Source: Betaproteobacteria bacterium
GTDB taxonomy: Bacteria; Pseudomonadota; Gammaproteobacteria; Burkholderiales; UBA9220
NCBI GenBank assembly: GCA_020061285.1
Contig: JAGUYQ010000300.1
Location: forward strand, 1-9,183
Direction of reading: 5' to 3'
DNA length: 9,183 bases
Positions 1-5,628 of the stretch are shown one piece after another. Under the pieces are notes generated by a model. It was not told the DNA's origin and did no database searches. It was given only the letters and a program-made list of their open reading frames with translations. Every line of letters begins with the position of its first letter. Position 1 is the stretch's first letter. Position numbers and translations under genes: made by a program.

Positions 1-210
1 GGGAAGACCGAAATCACCCTGGATGACATCTACGCCAGCGGGCTGTGCTCGAAAAACGTGCCCGTCAAGATCCTGAGCCGTGGCGAAGCCGCCGCAGTCA
101 GCGTCGAGGCGCATCGGTTCAGCGCCAAGGCGGCTGAAAAGATCGTGGCTGCCGGTGGCAAGGCCGTCATCCTTGAAGCGAAGGACGCTTCGGAACCCGT
201 CTCGTCCTAG
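1..210 (+). CDS. rplO: 50S ribosomal protein L15, C-terminal part (5' end outside window)
   Basis: The first frame is open from the window edge to TAG at 208-210 and gives the last 69 residues of ribosomal protein L15. L15 is an assembly protein of the large subunit that contacts 23S rRNA. The fragment has the C-terminal pattern of the family: a stretch beginning VPVKILSRGE, then VSVEAHRFSAKAAEKI, then an AAGGKAVILE strand. This corresponds to the family's conserved 'G-x-L-x-K-x-L-x-V-x-A-H-x-F-S-x-x-A' end. A short tail (AKDASEPVSS) follows the usual C-terminus. It lies 14 bp before secY, which is the standard spc-operon order, so the two are surely cotranscribed. The identification rests on the C-terminal pattern plus the neighbour; the N-terminal part and start are not visible. 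Confidence 0.93.
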   Translation, partial: GKTEITLDDIYASGLCSKNVPVKILSRGEAAAVSVEAHRFSAKAAEKIVAAGGKAVILEAKDASEPVSS

Positions 211-224
211 AAGGTGGAAAATAC

Positions 225-1544
225 GTGGCCCTTACTGGCGTAGAGAATCTGGCGAAGCTTCCGGAGCTTAAAAACAAGCTCTTGTGGACCTTTCTCCTTT
301 TGGCCGTGTACCGCATCGGCGTGCATGTCCCTGTTCCGGGCGTTGACGCCGCCGCATTGGCCGATTTTTTCGAGACCGCCAAAAATACCCTGTTCGGGCT
401 CTTCGACATGTTCTCGGGCGGCGCGCTCGGGAACGTGTCCATCTTCTCCCTGGGGATCATGCCCTACATTTCGGCCTCCATCATCATCCAGCTTTTGACC
501 GTGGTCAGCCCGGAGCTGGCCCGGATGCAGAAGGAGGATGGGGCGGCCGGAAAGAAGAAGATGACGCAGTACACGCGGTATGGGACGGTGCTGATCTCCG
601 TGGTGCAGGGTTTCGGCATCGCCGTGGGTCTGGAGAGCATGGCCAGTCCCACCGGCGCCCCCGTCGTTCTGGATCCGGGTTGGGGATTTAAGCTCATGAC
701 CATGACCACCCTGTGCACCGGCACGGTCTTTCTCATGTGGATCGGCGAGCAGATCACGGGCAAGGGCATCGGGAACGGCATCTCGCTTATCATTTTCGCA
801 GGTATCGTGGCCGGGTTCCCCCGGGCCACCATCAATACCTTCCAGTTGTTGGGCGCAGGCGAACTGAGCCTGTTCGTGTTCCTGCTTTTGGTGGCCCTCA
901 TGGTGGCCGTCCTGGGCGTGATCATCTTCGTCGAACGCGGACAGCGGCGCATCCCCATCCAGTACGCCAAGCGAATGGTCGGGCGGAAGATGTACGGCGG
1001 GCAGACCACCCATCTGCCGTTGCGCATCAATACGGCCGGGGTCATTCCGCCGATTTTCGCCTCGTCCATCCTGCTTTTTCCGGCCACCATCGCCAATTTT
1101 TCCCAGGTGGAGTGGCTGAGCGACATCGCGCATTATTTCAGTCCGGAAAACGTGGTGTACAATTTGCTCTTTGTGGTGATGATCGTGTTTTTCTGCTACT
1201 TCTATACGGCGATCATCTTCGATCCCAAGGACATTGCCGAGAACCTGCGCAAGCAGGGCGGATTCATCCCCGGCATCCGCCCCGGGGCCAAGACCAGGGA
1301 ATACATCGACCGGGTGTTGACGCGGATCACCTTGTGGGGCGCCATTTACATCTCCGCCGTGTGCGTTTTGCCCATGATGCTGATCCAACATTTCAACGTG
1401 CCGTTTTATTTCGGCGGCACATCCCTGTTGATTGTTGTCGGCGTGGCCATGGATTTCATGGGGCAGATCGAATCGTACCTTATCTCCCGGCAATACGAAG
1501 GGCTTATGTCCAAGGGGAGAGTCAAGGGCAGGCACTCGTTTTGA
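225..1544 (+). CDS. secY: Preprotein translocase subunit SecY
   Basis: SecY is the central pore of the SecYEG channel in the inner membrane, through which SecA and ribosomes pass unfolded proteins. The product is 439 residues, the usual length, with ten hydrophobic segments (roughly residues 19-38, 70-93, 115-133, 152-175, 180-200, 210-235, 270-290, 308-330, 368-390 and 396-418). Visible family marks are the N-terminal LPELKNKLLWTFLLLAVYRI, the GNGISLIIF segment, the cytoplasmic C4-C5 loop beginning ERGQRRIPIQYAKR, the PPIFASSILLFPATI segment, and the C-terminal end YEGLMSKGRVKGR. The start is GTG at 225, preceded by AAGGTGG (211-217) at a good distance; no ATG fits better. The gene follows rplO by 14 bp and its stop overlaps the map start. 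I see nothing odd in it. Confidence 0.98.
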   Translation: MALTGVENLAKLPELKNKLLWTFLLLAVYRIGVHVPVPGVDAAALADFFETAKNTLFGLFDMFSGGALGNVSIFSLGIMPYISASIIIQLLTVVSPELARMQKEDGAAGKKKMTQYTRYGTVLISVVQGFGIAVGLESMASPTGAPVVLDPGWGFKLMTMTTLCTGTVFLMWIGEQITGKGIGNGISLIIFAGIVAGFPRATINTFQLLGAGELSLFVFLLLVALMVAVLGVIIFVERGQRRIPIQYAKRMVGRKMYGGQTTHLPLRINTAGVIPPIFASSILLFPATIANFSQVEWLSDIAHYFSPENVVYNLLFVVMIVFFCYFYTAIIFDPKDIAENLRKQGGFIPGIRPGAKTREYIDRVLTRITLWGAIYISAVCVLPMMLIQHFNVPFYFGGTSLLIVVGVAMDFMGQIESYLISRQYEGLMSKGRVKGRHSF

Positions 1545-2308
1545 AGAAGTTCCGAGGTATCTACCTCAAAAACGAAAACGAGATCGGGCTGTTGCGTGAG
1601 GCTGGCCGCATCGTGGCCGCCATCCTGGAGGAATTGCGTCTTCAGGTGGCCCCGGGGGTGCGGACCCTGGAATTCGAAGAGCGGGCACTGAAGTTGTGCG
1701 ACGCGTACAAGGTGAAACCCGCCTTCAAAGGCTACCTGGGCTATCCGTATGCGTTGTGCTGCTCGGTGAACGAGGAAGTGGTGCATGGCTTTCCCTCCGA
1801 GCGGGTTCTGGCTGAGGGGGATCTGGTCAGCTTCGACATGGGTGTGGTGTACAAGGGTTTTTTTGGCGACTCGGCCCTGACCGTACCCGTGGGGAAGGTG
1901 GACGACGTGGCCGGGAAGCTCTTGGCCGTGACCCGGGACGCCCTTTTTCAGGGCATCGATCAGGCCGAGGTCGGTAACGACCTGTACGACATTTCGCGAG
2001 CCGTGCAGAAATATGTTGAAGGTCGGGGCTTCTCCGTGGTACGTCGTTTTGTTGGACATGGCATCGGGAAGCACCTTCACGAAAAGCCAGAGGTTCCGAA
2101 TTTCGCACCGGCCGGCGCCCAGCGGGTTTCCTTGCAGCCCGGAATGGTTTTGGCCATTGAGCCCATGGTGACTGCGGGCGGGCCGGATGTTGAAGTGTTG
2201 TCGGATAAATGGACCGCAGTGACCAAGGATCGTAGTCTCGCGGCACATTTTGAACACACGGTGGCCGTCACCAAAAACGGTCCCGTGATTTTGAGCGTTC
2301 GGGACTAA
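1541..2308 (+). CDS. map: Methionine aminopeptidase, type I
   Basis: This cytoplasmic metalloprotease removes the N-terminal methionine from nascent proteins after deformylation. The product is 255 residues, the usual length for the single-domain type I enzyme. The five metal ligands are in place: Asp99 (SFDMG), Asp110 (FFGDSA), His173 (FVGHGIGKHLHE), Glu207 (LAIEPM) and Glu238 (AHFEHT). His82 (EEVVHGFP) matches the catalytic His79 of E. coli. No N-terminal zinc-finger extension is present. The best start is TTG at 1541, giving MKKFRGIYLKNENEI. It sits inside the secY stop (TTGA, 1541-1544), with AGGGCAGG (1525-1532) as ribosome binding site, so translation is probably coupled to secY. The frame stays open far upstream inside secY, but that part has no MAP similarity. 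Many bacteria have adk between secY and map; here it is absent. Confidence 0.96.
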   Translation: MKKFRGIYLKNENEIGLLREAGRIVAAILEELRLQVAPGVRTLEFEERALKLCDAYKVKPAFKGYLGYPYALCCSVNEEVVHGFPSERVLAEGDLVSFDMGVVYKGFFGDSALTVPVGKVDDVAGKLLAVTRDALFQGIDQAEVGNDLYDISRAVQKYVEGRGFSVVRRFVGHGIGKHLHEKPEVPNFAPAGAQRVSLQPGMVLAIEPMVTAGGPDVEVLSDKWTAVTKDRSLAAHFEHTVAVTKNGPVILSVRD

Positions 2309-2332
2309 CTCCCGACCGGGAGACGTTCCCGG
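2309..2332 (+). repeat. Two overlapping, mutually exclusive hairpins between map and rpmJ
   Basis: Directly after the map stop, CTCCCG (2309-2314) can pair with CGGGAG (2317-2322). The same right arm can instead pair downstream: CCGGGA (2316-2321) with TCCCGG (2327-2332). Both stems are 6 bp and perfect, and they cannot form together. No U-tract follows, so this is not an intrinsic terminator. It lies 21 bases before the rpmJ start. A role in mRNA processing or in setting rpmJ/rpsM translation is inference. Confidence 0.55.
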
Positions 2333-2353
2333 GCGGACAATGGAGCAGCCAGG

Positions 2354-2467
2354 ATGAAAGTCAAGCCGTCAATCAAGAAACTGTGCGCAAATTGTAAAAT
2401 CATTAAGCGTCACGGCGTGTTACGGGTGATATGCGTGAATCCCCGGCACAAACAGCGCCAGGGATAA
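2354..2467 (+). CDS. rpmJ: 50S ribosomal protein L36, zinc-binding form
   Basis: ATG at 2354 opens a 37-residue frame beginning [20 protein letters not shown] and ending in TAA at 2465-2467. This is the full length of L36, the smallest large-subunit protein, which sits on 23S rRNA. The zinc ribbon is complete, with ligands Cys11, Cys14, Cys27 and His32, so this is the zinc-dependent (C+) form. GGAG at 2342-2345 and AGG at 2351-2353 lie upstream; the first has the better distance. It lies between map and rpsM, the expected position, with only 11 bp to the rpsM start, so the two are probably translated together. infA, often found before rpmJ in other phyla, is absent. Confidence 0.97.
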   Translation: MKVKPSIKKLCANCKIIKRHGVLRVICVNPRHKQRQG

Positions 2468-2478
2468 GGGGGACTATC

Positions 2479-2850
2479 GTGGCCAGAATCGCTGGAGTTG
2501 ATCTTCCCAGAAAAAAGCGGATGGATATCGCGTTGACCTATATTTACGGCATCGGCCGGGTCACGGCCTTGCGCATCCTCGATGCCACGGGCGTGGACTG
2601 GACCAAGTCCAGCGATGACTTGAGCGCCGAAGAGACCAACAACATCCGCAAGGAAATCGAGCAGAATGTCAAGGTCGAGGGCGATTTGCGCCGGGACGTG
2701 ACCGCCAACATCAAGCGGCTCATGGACATCGGGTGCTATCGCGGCCTGCGGCATCGTCGCGGCCTGCCCGTGCGCGGGCAACGCACCCACACCAATTCGC
2801 GCACCCGCAAGGGTCCGCGCCGCTCGGTCATGAGCAAGAAGAAAAAGTAA
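2479..2850 (+). CDS. rpsM: 30S ribosomal protein S13
   Basis: S13 is a head protein of the small subunit. It contacts the P-site tRNA and forms bridges to the large subunit. The 123-residue product starts with the family's near-universal (M)[13 protein letters not shown]. It has the helix-hairpin-helix region [14 protein letters not shown] and ends in the basic RNA-binding tail around [20 protein letters not shown] and a final KKKK. The start is GTG at 2479. The ribosome binding site AAGGGGGA (2466-2473) overlaps the rpmJ stop and is five bases away. An in-frame ATG at 2431 would add 16 residues unlike S13 and lies inside rpmJ, so I rejected it. In E. coli this gene heads the S4-controlled alpha operon; here it is embedded in a longer operon. 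Confidence 0.97.
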   Translation: MARIAGVDLPRKKRMDIALTYIYGIGRVTALRILDATGVDWTKSSDDLSAEETNNIRKEIEQNVKVEGDLRRDVTANIKRLMDIGCYRGLRHRRGLPVRGQRTHTNSRTRKGPRRSVMSKKKK

Positions 2851-2874
2851 TCGAATAATCCAGGCGATCAGACA

Positions 2875-2889
2875 CCCGGCAAAGCCGGG
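2875..2889 (+). repeat. Hairpin between rpsM and rpsK
   Basis: CCCGGC (2875-2880) and GCCGGG (2884-2889) form a perfect 6-bp stem with an AAA loop, in the middle of a 71-bp gap. GGCG (2863-2866) and CGCC (2895-2898) could close an outer stem. No U-tract follows. The hairpin ends about 20 bases before the rpsK ribosome binding site (GGAG, 2910-2913). It is likely an mRNA structure; its function is unknown. Confidence 0.5.
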
Positions 2890-2921
2890 AGCGGCGCCAA
2901 ACTTCCCTTGGAGCAAGCGAC

Positions 2922-3308
2922 ATGGCTAAACCTCGCCGCGCAGGCAAGAAAGAAAGAAAGAACATCCCCTCCGGGGTTGCCCATATTCAGGCGACCTTCA
3001 ACAACACCATCATCACCTTCACGGATCCGAGGGGGAATGTGGTGAGCTGGGCCACTTCCGGGAACGCGGGCTTCAAGGGATCACGCAAGTCCACCCCTTT
3101 CGCGGCCCAGATCGCTGCCGAGAATGCGGCCCGCAAGGCCCAGGAAAACGGCATGCGCACCGTGGGCATCCTGGTCAAGGGCCCCGGTTCCGGGCGCGAA
3201 GCCGCCATGCGGGCCATCAACAACGCCGGATTCAAGGTCAGCTACATCCGCGACATCACCCCCATCCCGCACAATGGCTGCCGTCCTCCCAAACGGCGCA
3301 GGGTCTAG
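2922..3308 (+). CDS. rpsK: 30S ribosomal protein S11
   Basis: S11 is part of the platform of the small subunit, next to the 3' region of 16S rRNA and the E-site. The 128-residue product shows the family blocks in order: a basic N-terminus, [18 protein letters not shown] (about residues 19-36), [50 protein letters not shown], and the C-terminal [21 protein letters not shown] at 2922 has GGAG (2910-2913) eight bases upstream. The length and C-terminal motif are standard. It follows rpsM after 71 bp and precedes rpsD by 107 bp; both gaps hold hairpins. Confidence 0.98.
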   Translation: MAKPRRAGKKERKNIPSGVAHIQATFNNTIITFTDPRGNVVSWATSGNAGFKGSRKSTPFAAQIAAENAARKAQENGMRTVGILVKGPGSGREAAMRAINNAGFKVSYIRDITPIPHNGCRPPKRRRV

Positions 3309-3335
3309 GGTCGACGTTTCGCGCGAACAACACCA

Positions 3336-3395
3336 CGGTCCTGCGGCCGCCCAGGCGGCCGCGTGATGTCCCGGCACAGGGACCGGACCCGCAGG
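3336..3395 (+). repeat. GC-rich structured leader before rpsD
   Basis: This is the widest gap in the operon (107 bp), and it has several competing inverted repeats. GCGGCCGCC (3343-3351) and GGCGGCCGC (3354-3362) form a 9-bp perfect dyad. GTCCC (3368-3372) pairs with GGGAC (3379-3383). CGGTCC (3336-3341) can pair with GGACCG (3380-3385), enclosing the first hairpin but excluding the second. CCTGCGG (3340-3346) can pair with CCGCAGG (3389-3395), which breaks the first hairpin. No U-tract follows, and AGGAGGT for rpsD begins eight bases after the last arm. Because S4 represses its own operon in several bacteria, a control element is plausible. This is inference; the fold has not been computed. 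Confidence 0.5.
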
Positions 3396-3415
3396 TACAT
3401 ATCAGGAGGTAACCC

Positions 3416-4042
3416 TTGGCACGTTATACTGGAGCGAAATGCCGCCTGTGCCGTCGTGAAGGCGCCAAGCTTTTTCTGAAGGGCGACCGTTGTTTTACGG
3501 ACAAGTGCGCCTATGAGCGCCGTCCCTATGCGCCTGGACAGCACGGACGCATCCGCAAAAAAATGAGCGACTACGCGGTGCAGCTTCGCGAGAAGCAGAA
3601 GGTGCGTCGCATGTACGGCATTCTTGAGGAGCAGTTTCGGGCCTATTTCCAGCGCGCGGACATGAAAAAGGGCGTCACCGGCGACAACCTGCTCATTTTT
3701 CTCGAGCGCCGTATGGACAACGTCATTTACCGCATGGGCTTCGCCAACTCGCGCAACCAGGCCAGGCAACTGGTGCGTCACGGCATATTTACCCTGAATG
3801 GCCGCCGGGTCACCGTGCCGTCCATCCAGGTGAAGGCCGGGGACATGGTCGGCATTCGGGAACAGAACCGCAACTCCCCCATCATCAAAGAGGCCCAGCA
3901 GGTCATCGCCCGTCGCGGTTGTCCGGCCTGGCTCGAGGTGGACGGCGAGAACCTCAAGGGCAAGGTCAACGCCATGCCTACCAGGGAAGACATTCAGTTC
4001 CCCATCAACGAGCAGCTCATCGTCGAGCTGTATTCCAAGTAA
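3416..4042 (+). CDS. rpsD: 30S ribosomal protein S4, zinc-binding form
   Basis: S4 is a primary 16S rRNA binding protein that nucleates small-subunit assembly. In E. coli it also represses the alpha operon. The product has 208 residues, the standard length. The N-terminus carries a four-cysteine zinc site (Cys9, Cys12, Cys26, Cys31), as in Thermus S4; E. coli S4 lacks it. The body follows the family: YAPGQHG, the helical region [18 protein letters not shown], and the S4 RNA-binding domain (about residues 97-160) with [20 protein letters not shown] and [15 protein letters not shown]. The C-terminus is [11 protein letters not shown]. The start is TTG at 3416, five bases after a near-perfect AGGAGGT (3404-3410), so the weak start codon is offset by a strong binding site. 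Confidence 0.97.
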   Translation: MARYTGAKCRLCRREGAKLFLKGDRCFTDKCAYERRPYAPGQHGRIRKKMSDYAVQLREKQKVRRMYGILEEQFRAYFQRADMKKGVTGDNLLIFLERRMDNVIYRMGFANSRNQARQLVRHGIFTLNGRRVTVPSIQVKAGDMVGIREQNRNSPIIKEAQQVIARRGCPAWLEVDGENLKGKVNAMPTREDIQFPINEQLIVELYSK

Positions 4043-4044
4043 GG

Positions 4045-4059
4045 GACGCATCACGCGTC
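4045..4059 (+). repeat. Small hairpin between rpsD and rpoA
   Basis: GACGC (4045-4049) pairs with GCGTC (4055-4059) around a five-base loop, within the 33-bp gap. It lies directly after the rpsD stop and just before the rpoA ribosome binding site (AAGGTG, 4064-4069). No U-tract follows. It is short enough that chance is possible. Confidence 0.4.
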
Positions 4060-4075
4060 TTGCAAGGTGTCGAAC

Positions 4076-5119
4076 ATGCTCATCCGAAACGGCGACCGGC
4101 TGATCAACACCCGCAACTGGGCCGAACTCGTCAAGCCCGAGAAGCTTGTGCGCGAGTTGCAATCCAGTTCCAATTACGGCCGCTTCATCTGCGAGCCCTT
4201 GGAGCGCGGTTTCGGAACCACGCTCGGAAACGCGCTTCGCCGGGTGCTTCTGTCCTCGCTCCAGGGTGCGGCCATCGTGGCTGTCAGAATCGAAGGCGTG
4301 CAGCACGAATTCACCACCATCCCCGGGGTGATCGAGGACGTTACCGATATCGTTCTCAATCTCAAGCAGACCCGGCTGGCCATGACCACGGACGTGTCGC
4401 AGCGCCTGATCCTCTCGGCGAACACCAAGGGGGCGGTCACGGCGTCGGCCATCAAGGAAAATCAGAACGTCATCGTTCTTGAACCCGACCAGCACATCTG
4501 CACCCTGTCCGAGGATCGCGAGTTGCGTATGGAACTCGACGTGCGCATGGGCAAGGGATATGTCCCCGCCGACATGCACGAGGGACTGGAAAGCGAGATC
4601 GGTCTCATCCTGCTCGACGCCAGCTACACCCCGGTCAAGAAGGTGGCCTACACCGTGGACCAGGCCCGCGTCGGCCAGATGACCAACTATGACAAGCTGA
4701 TCCTTGAGGTATGGACCGACGGTTCCGTCTCACCCGACGATGCCGTCTCCTACAGCGCCAAGATCCTCAAGGAGCAGCTCACGGTTTTCATCAACTTCAA
4801 CGAGAATGAATCCGAGGCGGAAAGCGCCCGTCGCGCCAACGACATCGAGCTCAATCCCAATCTGTTCAAAAGCATTGACGAGCTTGAATTGTCCGTTCGG
4901 GCCACCAATTGCCTCAAAAGCGCCAACATCACGCTGGTCGGCGAATTGATGCAGCGCTCCGAGGGGGAGATGCTCAAGACCAAGAACTTCGGCAAGAAAT
5001 CCCTTGAAGAGATTCGCCGCGTTCTTGAGGACATGGGGCTTGAGTTCGGCATGAAACTCGACAATTTCGAGCAGAAATACCAGGAATGGTTGAAGAGGAA
5101 GCAAGTCGATGAGGCATAA
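4076..5119 (+). CDS. rpoA: DNA-directed RNA polymerase subunit alpha
   Basis: Alpha forms the dimer that starts RNA polymerase assembly, and it contacts activators and UP elements through its C-terminal domain. The product has 347 residues. The N-terminal assembly domain (about 1-245) shows [33 protein letters not shown] and [13 protein letters not shown]. The C-terminal domain (about 262-335) holds VRATNCLK, with Arg275 and Asn278 matching E. coli Arg265 and Asn268, and then [11 protein letters not shown]. The end [14 protein letters not shown] extends past the E. coli length. I chose ATG at 4076 because AAGGTG (4064-4069) sits six bases before it. A GTG at 4067 would add three residues but lacks a binding site. 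The 3' end overlaps rplQ by 11 bp, suggesting translational coupling. Confidence 0.98.
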   Translation: MLIRNGDRLINTRNWAELVKPEKLVRELQSSSNYGRFICEPLERGFGTTLGNALRRVLLSSLQGAAIVAVRIEGVQHEFTTIPGVIEDVTDIVLNLKQTRLAMTTDVSQRLILSANTKGAVTASAIKENQNVIVLEPDQHICTLSEDRELRMELDVRMGKGYVPADMHEGLESEIGLILLDASYTPVKKVAYTVDQARVGQMTNYDKLILEVWTDGSVSPDDAVSYSAKILKEQLTVFINFNENESEAESARRANDIELNPNLFKSIDELELSVRATNCLKSANITLVGELMQRSEGEMLKTKNFGKKSLEEIRRVLEDMGLEFGMKLDNFEQKYQEWLKRKQVDEA

Positions 5120-5546
5120 CAAATCCGGCCGCAAGCTTGGCAGAAACGCCCCGCACCGCAAGGCCCTTTTTCGGAATATGGCCCGGTCCCTCCTGACCTT
5201 TGAGCGCATCCGCACCACCGAGGCCAAGGCCAAGGAGTTGCGCAAGGTGGCGGACGGCCTGGTGGCCCTGTCCCAGACCGACAGCCTGCATTCCAGGCGT
5301 CTGGCCTACAAGGTTTTGGAAAACCACCAGCTCGTGGCCAAGCTCTTCAATGAGATCGGGCCGCGCTTTGCCGGGGTGCACGGCGGGTATACCCGTGTCG
5401 TGAAGCTTGGCCTGCCGCGCGTCGGCGACTGCGCCCCCCTGGCCATCATCGAACTGACGCGACGTGCAGGCGAAACGCCCGCAGGCAGCCCGCCCGCCGC
5501 CGAGGTCAAGGACGTACCCAAGACCGAAGGCCCGGCGGAAGCCTAA
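5109..5546 (+). CDS. rplQ: 50S ribosomal protein L17 with C-terminal extension
   Basis: L17 is a large-subunit protein near the peptide exit tunnel. The product of 145 residues begins [20 protein letters not shown] and continues with the family blocks [20 protein letters not shown], the LRKVADGLV region and a [14 protein letters not shown] strand that ends the normal core near residue 119. About 26 Pro-, Ala- and Glu-rich residues follow ([20 protein letters not shown] onward). They look disordered and resemble tails seen on L17 of some delta-proteobacteria, from memory. The ATG at 5109 lies inside the end of rpoA, so its binding site is in rpoA coding sequence (GAGGAAG, about 5096-5102). It is the last gene of the operon; a strong terminator follows 14 bp after the stop. 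Confidence 0.97.
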   Translation: MRHNKSGRKLGRNAPHRKALFRNMARSLLTFERIRTTEAKAKELRKVADGLVALSQTDSLHSRRLAYKVLENHQLVAKLFNEIGPRFAGVHGGYTRVVKLGLPRVGDCAPLAIIELTRRAGETPAGSPPAAEVKDVPKTEGPAEA

Positions 5547-5560
5547 GCGTGAGATGACAA

Positions 5561-5587
5561 AGCAGGGCCTCGGCCCTGCTTTTTTTT
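5561..5587 (+). terminator. Intrinsic terminator of the ribosomal operon
   Basis: AGCAGGGCC (5561-5569) is followed after two bases by its exact complement GGCCCTGCT (5572-5580), then a run of eight T (5580-5587). The stem is GC-rich, and the hairpin starts 14 bases after the rplQ stop. It marks the end of the spc/alpha transcript. GACAA (5556-5560) and TTGTC (5586-5590) extend the dyad further. Confidence 0.95.
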
Positions 5588-5594
5588 GTCACAT

Positions 5595-5623
5595 TGTATC
5601 GGGCAATCCAATACACAGTATTG
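5595..5623 (+). promoter_or_regulatory. Probable LysR-type operator (T-N11-A box plus overlapping dyad)
   Basis: TGTAT (5595-5599) and ATACA (5611-5615) are exact complements separated by 11 bases. The inner pair T5599 and A5611 gives the T-N11-A pattern typical of LysR-family binding sites. A second dyad shares the right arm: CAATAC (5609-5614), ACA, GTATTG (5618-5623). The site ends five bases before the lysR start. The likely binder is the downstream regulator (autoregulation), but no binding has been shown. A partial promoter, TTGTCA (5586-5591) with AATACA (5610-5615), overlaps it and is weak. Confidence 0.55.
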
Positions 5624-5628
5624 ACATC

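Noticed and set aside
207..1535. A 442-residue open frame on the - strand opposite secY
   Set aside because: It is rich in His, Gly, Asp and Gln, resembles no family, has no ribosome binding site, and exactly shadows secY. Long antisense frames are expected in GC-rich genes.
713..1540. Upstream extension of the map frame inside secY
   Set aside because: The translation there is Arg- and His-rich out-of-frame secY sequence. MAP similarity begins at the TTG at 1541.
3343..3362. The rpsK-rpsD dyad as an intrinsic terminator
   Set aside because: The stem is strong but no T-run follows, and termination here would cut off rpsD, rpoA and rplQ.
4067..4075. GTG at 4067 as the start of rpoA
   Set aside because: It lies inside the AAGGTG that serves ATG 4076 and has no binding site of its own.
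3305..4579. A 424-residue open frame on the - strand opposite rpsD and rpoA
   Set aside because: It spans the antisense of two certain genes and their gap and has no recognisable domain. It is a codon-bias shadow.
5621..5626. TTGACA, a perfect -35 hexamer before lysR
   Set aside because: The matching -10 position (about 5644) lies inside the lysR coding region and reads CTTCAG, so no promoter forms.
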